NCBI RefSeq assembly: GCF_000330505.1
Contig: NW_004440445.1
Location: 639,399 to 703,398 of the forward strand
DNA length: 64,000 nucleotides
Source of the DNA: Entamoeba invadens IP1
Lineage: Eukaryota > Evosea > Mastigamoebida > Endamoebidae
Reading direction: 5' to 3'
This document shows, one piece after another, positions 1 to 10,776 of this stretch. The position numbers and the translations under genes are program-made. The notes below the pieces were generated by a model. The model was not told the DNA's origin and did not search any database. It was given only the letters and a program-made list of their open reading frames with translations. Position 1 is the stretch's first letter, and every line of letters starts with the position of its first letter.

Positions 1-753
1 ATTAACACGTATTAAACTAATACAGATACTAATAAGTTTATTATTATTTTTACCATGAAATAGTGTCTTTTATTACATTAATATTATTTTAAAAAAAGAA
101 AAGTACTTTACTTGTAATGTGAATAAACCACCTCCTTTCTTGCACTTTGGTGCTGTGCAGAGTCTGTTTAAGTTGAAATAAAAACAAATAATAATAATAA
201 TAAAATAATAAGTCTAATTGATATTTCAAAATAATTGAGTTGTTTTTTAAATTTTCATATCAATTGACTGGCACTAACATAGCGTCTTATAATCGGTTAT
301 TATTGTTTGTGTAACAATTGATTTATTTCGTTTATATGGTGTATTGACAATGTATTGTGTCTTTTTTAATAAATCAAAATAAATAAACCGTAGTTCAAAA
401 GATTATTTGTGATGGATCTTAGGCAAAGAGTATTCAGGTGTATATTATTTTAATACTTAATGACTAAAAAATGATATGATTAAAAAGTATTTTTCTATGT
501 TTTTCTAATACTGAAGAATAATAATTACACAATTGAATGAAAGTAAATAGTTCAAAAAAGATAATTAAATATTCTTCTTATTAACTTTTAATTTAATTAA
601 TAAAATAAAGATGGTTTATTTAAATAATGGATTAATAACGAATGTACCACAGTTTTAAATTACACAATTAATAATATTTATTACATTTTTTTCTTTTTTT
701 AAAGTGGTTCGAAATATTTTAAAAAAGGTCGATCTCAATATTCTATCTTGTTC
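1..753. other. AT-rich intergenic region
   Basis: No supported gene. The stretch is strongly AT-rich, with homopolymer runs and a short AAT repeat near 185-205. A short open stretch beginning with ATG near 412 (MDLRQRVF...) runs into AT-rich sequence and has no partner exon I could identify. The last 100 bases presumably hold the promoter of the downstream glycosidase/kinase gene, but I see no clear core element. Confidence 0.6.
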
Positions 754-2829
754 ATGGATACCACAACAAAAAACCTGGTTTTAATCCTTATCCTCCAGGT
801 GTTTACCATGCTTGGCTTTTATGTGGCAACACAAACAACGTTTTTAACCCCATTACAAACTCCAGAGACCGTCATGGATGTTTCTGACACTTTTCTGAAA
901 TACATTGACTACTCTCCGGAAGTTGAGAAAGCTTTAAAAACACACCAACCGATTGTCGCACTCGAAACAACAATCATCACACATGGTCTTCCATACCCCG
1001 ACAACCTTAAGGTCGCGAATGAGTTAGAAGACATCATCCGGCAAAATGGGGCTATTCCAGCAACAATTGGAATTGTTGCTGGTCGTATACAAGTGGGGTT
1101 TACCAAAGAACTTCTTTCTCAGATCAGTACACGAAAAGGTGTGTTAAAGGTGGGTATTCGCGACATTCCCCAAGTCGTTTCGGAGAAGAAGTGGGGTGGA
1201 ACAACAGTTGCTGCTACTTCCCGTATCGCTTCCTTAGTTGGTATAAAGGTGTTTGTGACTGGTGGTTTGGGTGGTGTTCACCGAGGCGCAGAGGAGACGT
1301 TTGACGTTTCCAACGACCTCAACGAGCTTTCTATCAACCCCATATGTTTGGTTTGTGCTGGCGCTAAGATCATATTAGACCTTCCCAAAACACTTGAGTA
1401 TTTAGAGACATCTGGTGTTTCCGTCCTTGGCTATCAAACGGAAAACTTGCCTCAATTTTACGTTCGTTCCTCCAACCTATCAATCTCGGCTGTCAATTCC
1501 ACGATCTCGATCTCTCATCTTCTCAAAGTCAAAGATGATTTGAATATCGAAAAGGGGACGATAGTGGCCGTACCCATTCCGGAGAAAGATGCGTTAAATG
1601 AGACTGAAATTTCGGGATTATTGGCTGAAGCCTTAGAACAAGCAAAAATCCGGGAGATTAGGGGGAAAGCGGTCACCCCTTTCATTTTGGGATATTTAAA
1701 CTCGAATTCTCAGGGGAAGACAATACAAGCCAATGTAGCGTTGATCAAGCACAACGCCGAGATTGGTTCCAAAATTGCTTTTTACTACAACGAACTTAAA
1801 TTGGGCAAAGAGTTTGGCGATGAGAAAGAGTCACAGAAGGTTGTAAAGCATTCGAAGATAGTAGTTGTTGGGGCGTCTGTCATGGACTTTATATCTCGGG
1901 GAGAGATCTTACCGGAGGTCAGTGTAGAGGGTGTCGTACAGCAAAACCGCGGTGGTGTAGGGCACAACATGGCTGAGAATATTCACTTGATTGGGAACCA
2001 AATGACTTTCTTGAGTGTGTTGGGCAACGACTTTCTTGGGAACGTATTTAGAAAATCGTTTGAGAAGATCCACATGGAAACGAGTGGGATTGTATTAAGT
2101 GAATTTCCTACAGCGGTGTACTCGGGGGTGATTAACCAAGACGGTTCATTGATTGCTGGTGTGATAGATAAACGATCGTTGAAGGGAATGACTGTGGACA
2201 AGATAGAGAAGTACATGGATCTTGTCACTAATTGCGAGTACGTTGTTATCGATACCAACTTTGAGTTGGACGTCATCAAGAAGGTCATTTTGTCTGCGAA
2301 GGGAAAAGTCTGGCTCGAGCCGACGGGGGGAACATCCCTCAAAATATTGATACCGGAAATTTTAGAGAGAATCGATTACTTCTCACCAAACAACTTTGAG
2401 ATCGAATGGCTGGCAAAGCGGATTGGATATAAAGGCGGCGAGTGCGACGGAGGGAATATTGAAGAGTGTATAAAAATGTCCGAGCTCTTTGTTGCGCGCG
2501 GAGTGAAAAATTTAATAGTGAAATTGGGACCGGACGGTGTGTTGGTTGTGAAGAAGGAAGAGGACGGAACCGTCTGGAAGAAAACATACACTGCGATGGA
2601 TACCGAGGAAATTAAGGATGTTCATGGTGCTGGTGATTCGTTGAGCGCTGCGACTGTTGCTGCTATGCAAAGAGGATATCCACTCGAGGAAGCGATATAC
2701 TATGGTCTTGCTTGTGCGAAGATGACTCTTGAGAGCGAGTATACCATTAACCCGAAAGTTAATTGGGAGAAGCTCGAGGCGATTGTGAAAGAAGAGAAAA
2801 CCAAAGCGATTCCAAAGAGTGATTTATAA
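754..2829 (+). CDS. Bifunctional pseudouridine-5'-phosphate glycosidase / PfkB-family kinase
   Basis: Pseudouridine breakdown enzyme. The PfkB half should phosphorylate pseudouridine and the PsuG half should split pseudouridine-5'-phosphate into uracil and ribose-5-phosphate. Residues about 50-345 match PsuG, with PIVALETTIITHG, FVTGGLGGVHRG and an AGAKIILDLPKTLEYLET stretch. Residues about 368-680 match PfkB kinases, with the glycine-rich GGVGHNMAENIHLIG and the C-terminal DVHGAGDSLSA, whose Asp is the expected catalytic base. The open frame begins at a TTG, so the first ATG (754) is used, giving 691 residues. That start adds about 40 residues including a hydrophobic stretch (about 8-27), unusual for a soluble enzyme. 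An internal ATG at 874 would start just before YSPEVEKAL, exactly where ordinary PsuG proteins begin. The PsuG-PfkB fusion is known in other eukaryotes. The enzyme identity is secure; the N-terminus is not. Confidence 0.9.
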   Translation: MDTTTKNLVLILILQVFTMLGFYVATQTTFLTPLQTPETVMDVSDTFLKYIDYSPEVEKALKTHQPIVALETTIITHGLPYPDNLKVANELEDIIRQNGAIPATIGIVAGRIQVGFTKELLSQISTRKGVLKVGIRDIPQVVSEKKWGGTTVAATSRIASLVGIKVFVTGGLGGVHRGAEETFDVSNDLNELSINPICLVCAGAKIILDLPKTLEYLETSGVSVLGYQTENLPQFYVRSSNLSISAVNSTISISHLLKVKDDLNIEKGTIVAVPIPEKDALNETEISGLLAEALEQAKIREIRGKAVTPFILGYLNSNSQGKTIQANVALIKHNAEIGSKIAFYYNELKLGKEFGDEKESQKVVKHSKIVVVGASVMDFISRGEILPEVSVEGVVQQNRGGVGHNMAENIHLIGNQMTFLSVLGNDFLGNVFRKSFEKIHMETSGIVLSEFPTAVYSGVINQDGSLIAGVIDKRSLKGMTVDKIEKYMDLVTNCEYVVIDTNFELDVIKKVILSAKGKVWLEPTGGTSLKILIPEILERIDYFSPNNFEIEWLAKRIGYKGGECDGGNIEECIKMSELFVARGVKNLIVKLGPDGVLVVKKEEDGTVWKKTYTAMDTEEIKDVHGAGDSLSAATVAAMQRGYPLEEAIYYGLACAKMTLESEYTINPKVNWEKLEAIVKEEKTKAIPKSDL

Positions 2830-4396
2830 GACTTTTTATTAGAATTTTCTATGTTTTGTTGTGTGTGAAAGAATTTGTTTTACATATGAAAAATCGAGTG
2901 TTGTGGAGAATCAATTGCGATTTTAAATGACTGTTAAAAGATGTCATTTTGAGATTTTGAATCAAAGCCTCTTAAATTATTTTGAATTTTTATGCTTGAA
3001 AATCAACCAAAATTGTCATCCCGATAGTATAAGTGGATGTTCACTCATTATTTTGGTCTGTATGTTTCACTCTTTGATTCATTCGACAATCACTGCTTTT
3101 TTTTGCCATTTCATCGTGGAAAGCAAAACCAACTTTTGCAAAATCAATAAAGAATGTAATGAACGTCTCTTCTTGTGATCTTTTTATTTGTGTCATTAAA
3201 TAAAATTGTTGTTTGGTTTGCAGAGTAATTTGGGTAATTAAAATCACATGTTGATTTTTTAACGGAGTAAGGCCAAAGAAAGCACCAAAACCCTGCTAAT
3301 TGCGATATTCCAACCAACTCAAATCACTCTAACGCCGGTAGAACCCCAAGTTGTTGTCCAGTAGTTTTTTTATTTGATCAATTATGTAAATTTAACACGA
3401 TATTTTCAATTAAATTCAGATAGTTACATAACATAATTACAATATCGGCTTTTCGGTTGATTTTGGTGTGCTCCAATAATTTGTTCAAGTCAATTTCTCT
3501 GATTTGCCATTTTATATATTAAAACTGGTTTTATTTTTGCTGAATGATGATAAACTCGAAATACCCTGTGGGACATTTGTGTAACAGAAAATATTGGAAA
3601 AGACTTGAAATAATGCACTTTGGTATTTCCAAAAATAATCCATTTCTTGTTAATGAAAAGTGCAATTGTATAAAAAATGTTTTTGAACAAGCCGAAATTA
3701 AAGATGCCGTGTTTGCTTTTAATTCCGCTTGAAGTAATAAAATGAGTTATAACAATAGAATTTGCAACGTTGTTTACCACTTCTTTGTTCCAACGAAATT
3801 GTTTAAATTAATGGGATAGTATTTTATGACCGAAATTCCCATCAGAAAGCATGAACAATGTAAAAATTTACAAGCACAAATTCAATGTTTAAGAACTAAA
3901 GTAGAATACCCTTTTTATGTTTTGAGACTGCCATTGGTTTTTTTCATTCTCAAAAATGTCTTTGTAATGAATAAGGAAACACACAAGAGATATGATTGCC
4001 TCTTTTATTTTACAAATGCCAAATATCCAATGAAATTAATTAAGAACTACAACGGACGTTTGTCAACCACTTTTGGGAACTAATTTTGACTTTGATTTGA
4101 TAGATACTTAATGATCCATAACAATGGCATTTGACACTTATCAATTGCTCTTAAAGTGATTTTTAATACAAATTTAATACAAAATATTATATAACTACTT
4201 TACTTAATTCTTCAAAGTAACTTTCTATTGAAAATTGTCAAACTGTTTGTGGTCCAAATCTGGACTACCAGTATTTATGATTTGAAATCAAAAATAGAGC
4301 TTTCCCTTCCTTTTTTATCCATCCCAAACATTTTAGGTTTGAATTAGACTCGAGTGCAGGCAAAGTAGTTCTGAGTTGTCATTTGGCCATATTTTG
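2830..4396. other. Intergenic region with possible gene relics
   Basis: No intact gene recognised. The stretch is less AT-poor in complexity than the other spacers and holds two short plus-strand open stretches, 3544-3732 and 3826-4083 (the latter with a hydrophobic centre). They are in different frames, resemble nothing I know, and have no GTTTGT...TAG pair that clearly joins them. They could be decayed coding sequence or chance. The first 100 bases after 2829 are the 3' flank of the glycosidase/kinase gene. Confidence 0.4.
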
Positions 4397-4996
4397 ATGT
4401 CAAGTGGATCGACGTCCTCCAACGACGGATGTCATTCAAACACGACGGTGTTCAACGAGAATCGGAACGCACAGTCCTGTCAACAAGCAGTGTATATTGC
4501 GCTTTTAAGCTCCTTTTTTGACATCACGATAAAACCGCCCATGAAAAAGACGAGTGTGGCTCTGCAATTTTTGAAAATCGAGTCTTTAAAAAAAGGTAAC
4601 GATTGTGTTCGATTTGATGACGTTGTGGATCGGAGGTGTCAGGAGTTATATTGCAGAGATGTGCTTTGTGGTGTTCACGAAAAAACCGCAAAAAGGAGAA
4701 AAGAAACAAATAAAATAGTCGAGAGTTTATATCTTCTTATTGATATTCTACACGAATGTGCAACAACCTTTTCGTCATCAGCGACGGGTAAACGGAGTCT
4801 TCAACACTTTGAAATTATCAAAGAAATATCGTTTGTATCCAAGACGGTGAATTGGTCGCTTTCACTCAATGAAGAAGAATTCAAAAACAAAGGAAAAGAA
4901 CTTAATAATTTCTTTTATGAAAAGGTCAAACTGGGAAAAAAGTATGTATTAACAACAAATGACAATGTTATTCAGCGGTTTTTATGTACAAGATGA
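4397..4996 (+). CDS. Hypothetical protein, 199 residues
   Basis: Not recognised. The frame is open from a TTG at 4376, but the first ATG is at 4397. The product has a Ser/Asn/Thr-rich N-terminus (about 1-30), a middle segment rich in Lys, Arg and Cys (CQELYCRDVLCGVHEK), and a C-terminal charged helical region. No signal peptide or membrane segment is evident. Its base composition is clearly more GC-rich than the flanking spacers, and an open frame of this length is unlikely by chance in such AT-rich DNA, which favours a real gene or a recently decayed one. Upstream sequence could hide a further exon, but I could not define one. Confidence 0.45.
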   Translation: MSSGSTSSNDGCHSNTTVFNENRNAQSCQQAVYIALLSSFFDITIKPPMKKTSVALQFLKIESLKKGNDCVRFDDVVDRRCQELYCRDVLCGVHEKTAKRRKETNKIVESLYLLIDILHECATTFSSSATGKRSLQHFEIIKEISFVSKTVNWSLSLNEEEFKNKGKELNNFFYEKVKLGKKYVLTTNDNVIQRFLCTR

Positions 4997-6202
4997 TAAA
5001 AATATGAGTGAATGATTGAAATCTATTTTGGTGTGGTGTTGTTTAATTAATTATTGGAGTTTTGTAGTTTTTAAAATAAATTATTCTTACTAACGGACGT
5101 TTAACCCATTTTTTATACTTGAAGAAGCCAATAATATTTAGATTATAGCTTTTGTTAATATTTAGTTCTTCTTTTTGATATTTTATCATTTTATATTTTC
5201 GGCTTTCATATATAAATATATTTATATATTAGAATCACAATTGTAATATCAGGATTATTCGATTGTAATTGGAATAATTTTTATAGTATGATTAGTCTTA
5301 TTGAGTGAATATTTTGCCAAAAACAATTTGCTGTTTTTCATATTTTATTTTTATAAATTCAGCAATGTTTGACGTTTGGATTAATTGATATTTATAACAA
5401 TAAATCCAGAATTAAATCTTTGCACGTCAACTATTTTGTTATGAATATATAAACAATTTGTAGTCAGTGGTTCCTTTGATTGAAAACGATAACAAGTTTC
5501 TTACAACTTCAGTAAACTATTGAGTATCATTTTAAGTTTATCAATTCGAAAGTACTTTTTCTTATTGTCAATAGAAATTTTAATTCAATACAAAATTAAA
5601 AGTTGTTTAATTTTACAAAACAACTTTATCTGTTCCATCTCAATAATAATTTTTCAAAAGTTAGGGTGTTCGAATTGTATATAAAATGTAGGTATATAAA
5701 CAAAGTAACTTTCGACTATTTTATTTGTTGTTCAATTTGTTAGTCACTTGAATGATATTACCATCTCAATCACATGAAGTAATTAAAAGACTTTTGAAAT
5801 ACAGAATACAAGTTATTGTTATTTAAATTCTTAGTTTGAATTTAAATACACTAAACACTCTGTTCAATAAAAAAACTTATTTTAAAACAACATACACAAC
5901 TTATCAATAATTAATCAAGTGAAGTAACACTTTAATCCAATTCAGACAAATTCTAATATAATCTACAATTGTATCACATGAAATTAAACCTTACAAAACA
6001 AGAAACAAGTCCACTCATTGTTATCTATCAAACAAATAATGTTATTAAAAACACACATCACAATGATAACCATCGCAAAAGAGTTCAACAAATATACCAT
6101 TTGGTTATTATATTAAACATGAAAATCTCCATATCATTAATTCAATGTCATTATATATATATGTAACATTAAAAATTAAAAAAATAACTCACAAAATCAA
6201 TT
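4997..6202. other. AT-rich intergenic region
   Basis: Lies between the hypothetical ORF and the 3' end of the RecQ gene. It is almost entirely A/T, with short AT palindromes (for example around 5207-5230). The short plus-strand frame at 5969-6166 is low-complexity and unsupported. No gene or RNA is seen. Confidence 0.6.
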
Positions 6203-9200
6203 CTACAACATGGGTTTGATAAAAGTACTCTTCACTGTTTTTGTCGTTTTCTTCTTCTTGTTGGTTGTTGTTTTCTTCGTCGGTCTGCTCATCTTTTTCT
6301 CTCCCTTTTCTCCTTTCTCGCCTGCAGTCGTTCGTTTCTTTCGTGTTTTCTTCTTTGGTTCTTCTTCTTCTCCTTCGTCCTGCATTTCGTTGATCAAGTC
6401 CAAAATATCATCATCATTTCCATTATCATTTCTATCGTCTTCTTCCTCATCTTCTTCCTCTTCTCTTACTTTCACTTTCGTTCGACTTAATTTCGGAGCT
6501 GCTCTGACTACATTTATACTTGGGTTTGTCGTCTTGACCTCTTGTCTGTTGTGTTCTCTCAAAAAGTTATTCACGGCATCTACAAACCTCTTCCCATACG
6601 CACTTTTGATATTCTTTTTCATCGTGATTTTCTCTTCAAATTCCTCCAATGTTGTTGGCATCACCACCACTATTTTATTCAGCGCGCGAGTGTCAACCAA
6701 ATTGTGTTTAAGTAACGACCCCTTCCCCGTCTTCTTTTGCACTTCCTCTAATATCTCTTGTCGAACGTTGTCCAGCGTTTCAAACAACTCGCTTTGATAT
6801 GTCGTCATCCTCACACCACTCTCCATCTCCACTCCGTCGTGCCCAACCTTTTTAATTCGAACGTTGATCGGCATTTTCCCACTCACAAATTTGTTATAAT
6901 TCGCTCCAAACCTCAAATACACAACAATGTTCTTGTGCACTGACTCTTCTATCCTTTCGCTTAGTATTTTGGACAAACACATCTCCTTCATTAGTTGATC
7001 GAGCAGCTGTTGGTCTCTCCCTTTAGCAGAGCCAAACCCAATTTCGTCTTTCCCATATTTCTTCGCAGCAGCCGCTGCCCCTTTCAATATAGAAATGGCC
7101 ATCGTCGACGTTATTTTCTTGTGTTTATCCACAAGCTTCACAACGTACTTTCCTATTTCCGTCAAATCTACAATCTCCGTTTGTGCAGGGTTATAACAAT
7201 TGTCACACGTCTTGTTGCACCACTTCGGGTCAAAGTTCTCTCCAAAATATCTCAACACCATAGTTCTTCGACAATCCACGGTGTTCTCACAATAGCTAAT
7301 CACTTGGTTCAAGTTATCTCGTGAGAGTTCTATGTGCTCACTGTCACTATTGTTCTTCTTTTGGTCTTCCATTAAAAACCTTTCATACACAAATTTGTCA
7401 CGATACGAGTAAAATAAAATGCAGTCCGCGGGTTCTCCGTCTCGTCCTGCTCTCCCACTCTCTTGGTAATACCCTTCGAGGGTCTTTGGAAGTGAATGAT
7501 GGATGACAAACCTCACATCAGGCTTATTGATACCCATCCCAAACGCAATTGTCGCGCAAATCACATCAAATTCCCCATCACTCCACCCTCTCTGCGCTTT
7601 CTGTCGCTCTTCCGGAGTCAGCTCGGCGTGATAAAAACACGCCTTTATCCCACGCGCAACAAGCTGATCACAGACATCCTTCGTATTTTTGCGGCTCAAA
7701 CAATAGACAATCCCACTCTGGTTTCGGTACTTCGTTTTGATCAGTTTCTCAATGTCGTCGATGACGTTCTTAGTTTTCGGCTTGACGCAGTACCTCAAGT
7801 TCTTTCTATTGAACGACTGAGTAAACACAACAGCGCTCTCAACACCAACAGACAACAAAATGTCATTCTGCACTCTCTCCGTCGCTGTCGCAGTCAACAT
7901 CATAAGTGGCACGCCAGGGTATCTCTGCGTCAGTACAGAAAGCTTCTGGTACGACTCTCTAAAATCGTGTCCCCACTGACTAACGCAATGCGCCTCGTCT
8001 ACCACTATCAGCGCAAAATTCCTGTTGTTGTAGTAACTGTCCAGCGCTTCCAAGAACGAGTCCAGTTGTATTCGTTCCGGTGTCAAGAACACAAGCTTCA
8101 ACTTCGGCTTGCACACGCTTTTACTCTCCGCAAAGAACCTCTTCCCCGCTTCGAAGTCCGACCCCTGATAATACGCCAAAACGTTGTTCTCAAGTGACGT
8201 CGAGTTTAAATTGGCGACTTGGTCTTGAATCAATGACACCAATGGCGAAATAACAACAGTGATTCCCGTCATCAATGCGCTCGCAAGTTGATAACACAGT
8301 GACTTCCCCCCACCAGTTGGCATTAAGACAAGTGTGTTGTGTCCAGACAACGCACAATTAATGATCGCCTTTTGACTCGGTCTGAATGAGTCGTTACCAA
8401 AGTCGTTGTGGTTCTGCTTTAATGCTACCTCGTCCCAGGTAAAACTTGTGTGTTCCCAATCGGTATCAATCGGATACATCCCTTTCCCATTTGGAGGACG
8501 CCTGTCAACGGCCATCGGAAACCGCCTCTTAATACCCGTATTGGTCTTCAAAAACTCATTCAATTTCCACACATAAAACCGTCCACCTTCACTCGTCTCT
8601 CGAAATGGCTGGTGTCGAACAATTCCGCTGTCATCATTAATTAAACTCGACTCTTCTCGCAACATCCCATCAACTGCTTCAACATAGTCTCCTTCCATTT
8701 GGACATTTTGTGGTCCATCCAGTGTATAATTTGTCACACCCATCTGTTTTGTGTTGTCAAAGAAATCCTCCCCAATGAAGTCGTCTTGTTGTGGATTTGA
8801 AGGTTGTTCCAAACTCGCAATTTTTGCCAAATCGTCTTGCAAAGACCTTTTAATTTCCAACTCCGCATCATTCGCTTCCAAGTTGGTAATTTTGACTTGG
8901 AGATATTTTTTGATATAACCAAGCGCATTCCGATTGGTATGGAAAAACGCTTCGAGTGTCATTTGACCCTTCATATTCTTTGTATTCTTCATTTTCTTGC
9001 CTTCTTCGTCAAAGTTAATACACTCGTTCACTTGAATCTCGTCTTCCATTTCCATTGGGTTGTTTGTGGTACTCTCTCCTCTTCCAACATTCCCTCCCTT
9101 CCCCTTTTCGTTGTCATCAAACGTGTCCATCAACCCGGAAATATCATCGTCGTCAATCATAATAGCTTCATGATTGTCACCTTTTTGTTTCTCATATGTG

Positions 9201-10288
9201 TTTGTTGTATTCCCATTCGTCTGTGTCTGGTCGCCAAGGTACACTGAATTTCCAACATCCATTTCGTCTTCAGTGTTATACATTGAAATCTCCAACGACG
9301 GTTTCTTCTTTTGTACAATCGACGACTCCTCCATCAAACTAATTTCGATGTCTTCATTCTTCTTTTTGTTCTCCTTATTCTTCGTTGTCCGTTTTAAGTC
9401 TTTCTCTGACTTTCTAAACACGGGCTCAGTTAACATTGATTCTTCTTCCATTGCACGTTGTTCCATTTCCGTGTCTGTTTTACTTGTCTTAGTATTAGCA
9501 GTACTGTTAATGACTTCATTCAAGAAATCGTCTGAGATATCGAAAGGGTCGTCCTTATTATTAACAGTTGCAGTAGTTCCATTGGTTCTCTCCATAGTAC
9601 TAACATCCAAGCACTCGACCTCTTGGACGTCATTCTCTTCGTCGACGACAAAGACTTGATTGAACGTGTTCATTGGCGTATTAATTAATAAATCATTCTT
9701 GTGACTCATTCCCTCTTTCTTGATGATAGAAGGTTCAATGGTCATTTTAGTGGTAGTAATACTCTGTTGGTGGTGCTGTTGATCATTTTCCAATGCTTCA
9801 TATATATCTTGGACTCCATCTTCTTCAATGTCCATCTTCTGATTTGGTCGACTCTTTGTCACAACGATATGTGGGGTCTCGGAATTGGTTTTGGTGATGA
9901 TGAGAGGAGCATTCGCACTGTTCGCGGTTGGTTGGATTTTCTTTGGAGGTGTAGTAATGCGGTCATCGATTTGTTCAATTTTTGACTCCAATTTGTCGTT
10001 TTGGTCGTTTTTGTGTTGTTCACTTTTTCGGACAAACCCTGCCTCTTCATTTTTCGTGGTTGGTACTTTAGAGTAAGAAAGAGTTTCAATCTGGTTGAGA
10101 ACAGATTGCGGGTGCGCATTTTTCTGAGTGAACTGATAAAAATTTTCAAATGTCGACTTCCCTTCAAAAACATCAAATTTGGGGACTTTAGTGTGGAGTG
10201 CTGTATCTACAAAAGCCATTCGAACCTCCCTCTCCGCTTTGAGTCCTTTCTTAATAGCAGAAGTCTCATTCTTGAGATTGTTTTTCAT
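6203..10288 (-). CDS. RecQ-family DNA helicase (BLM/Sgs1-like)
   Basis: ATP-dependent 3'-5' DNA helicase expected to act in the nucleus on recombination and replication intermediates. The 1361-residue protein has a long, charged, low-complexity N-terminal region (about 1-600), as BLM and Sgs1 do. The helicase core follows, with Walker A MPTGGGKS near 656, the DEAH box in VVDEAHCVSQWGHDFR near 762, and motif VI in YYQESGRAGRDGEPADC. A RecQ-C-terminal region comes next with zinc-ligand cysteines (CNKTCDNC), then a winged-helix-like region. An HRDC-like segment lies near 1200-1250 (MPTTLEEFEEKI...YGKRFVDAVNNFL). The end is an acidic stretch followed by a very Lys-rich tail that could serve nuclear localisation. 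The ATG at 10288 is the natural start. No intron is needed. The RQC plus HRDC layout favours a BLM/Sgs1-type member over a short RecQ. Confidence 0.93.
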   Translation of the reverse strand: MKNNLKNETSAIKKGLKAEREVRMAFVDTALHTKVPKFDVFEGKSTFENFYQFTQKNAHPQSVLNQIETLSYSKVPTTKNEEAGFVRKSEQHKNDQNDKLESKIEQIDDRITTPPKKIQPTANSANAPLIITKTNSETPHIVVTKSRPNQKMDIEEDGVQDIYEALENDQQHHQQSITTTKMTIEPSIIKKEGMSHKNDLLINTPMNTFNQVFVVDEENDVQEVECLDVSTMERTNGTTATVNNKDDPFDISDDFLNEVINSTANTKTSKTDTEMEQRAMEEESMLTEPVFRKSEKDLKRTTKNKENKKKNEDIEISLMEESSIVQKKKPSLEISMYNTEDEMDVGNSVYLGDQTQTNGNTTNTYEKQKGDNHEAIMIDDDDISGLMDTFDDNEKGKGGNVGRGESTTNNPMEMEDEIQVNECINFDEEGKKMKNTKNMKGQMTLEAFFHTNRNALGYIKKYLQVKITNLEANDAELEIKRSLQDDLAKIASLEQPSNPQQDDFIGEDFFDNTKQMGVTNYTLDGPQNVQMEGDYVEAVDGMLREESSLINDDSGIVRHQPFRETSEGGRFYVWKLNEFLKTNTGIKRRFPMAVDRRPPNGKGMYPIDTDWEHTSFTWDEVALKQNHNDFGNDSFRPSQKAIINCALSGHNTLVLMPTGGGKSLCYQLASALMTGITVVISPLVSLIQDQVANLNSTSLENNVLAYYQGSDFEAGKRFFAESKSVCKPKLKLVFLTPERIQLDSFLEALDSYYNNRNFALIVVDEAHCVSQWGHDFRESYQKLSVLTQRYPGVPLMMLTATATERVQNDILLSVGVESAVVFTQSFNRKNLRYCVKPKTKNVIDDIEKLIKTKYRNQSGIVYCLSRKNTKDVCDQLVARGIKACFYHAELTPEERQKAQRGWSDGEFDVICATIAFGMGINKPDVRFVIHHSLPKTLEGYYQESGRAGRDGEPADCILFYSYRDKFVYERFLMEDQKKNNSDSEHIELSRDNLNQVISYCENTVDCRRTMVLRYFGENFDPKWCNKTCDNCYNPAQTEIVDLTEIGKYVVKLVDKHKKITSTMAISILKGAAAAAKKYGKDEIGFGSAKGRDQQLLDQLMKEMCLSKILSERIEESVHKNIVVYLRFGANYNKFVSGKMPINVRIKKVGHDGVEMESGVRMTTYQSELFETLDNVRQEILEEVQKKTGKGSLLKHNLVDTRALNKIVVVMPTTLEEFEEKITMKKNIKSAYGKRFVDAVNNFLREHNRQEVKTTNPSINVVRAAPKLSRTKVKVREEEEDEEEDDRNDNGNDDDILDLINEMQDEGEEEEPKKKTRKKRTTAGEKGEKGEKKMSRPTKKTTTNKKKKTTKTVKSTFIKPML

Positions 10289-10776
10289 TCACTCTGATTA
10301 TCAAGATTTTAATAACTCAATTTTTCATTGCTTGGTTTTTTTTTCACTTTGGTTTTCCACTATTGTATTTTATTATTTTATATTATAATTAATTAAATTT
10401 GAAATATTTATTCATTTCAAATTTTTATTATTAAAATTATATATTACAAATAACTATACTTATTAATAATAATTTATAATATGATTTATAATATATTTAC
10501 AAATAAATTTCTTGTTTTTTTTGTAAATAATATTAGTTTTGTTTTATTTCATTTTAATAAACTTGATTTTGTTATTAACTAATTTTAATTAAACTATTTA
10601 AATAATATATAGTATAATATAAAGTATAATTAATTAATGAAATAGTATAAAAATAAATACACAATAATTAATTTATTTACTAAAAAAAAACTATGTTTAA
10701 AAGTCTTTTAGTTTTCTTTTCCTGAAACCAAAATATATTTAACTTGTCTTTTTTTCAATCTCGAAAAACCCACAGA
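10289..10776. other. Divergent promoter region
   Basis: Spacer of about 490 bases between the diverging RecQ (-) and ArfGAP (+) genes, so it must hold both promoters. It is extremely AT-rich with long poly-A/T tracts. A TATA-like ATATATTTAA sits about 40 bases upstream of the ArfGAP ATG. Nothing else is recognisable. Confidence 0.5.
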
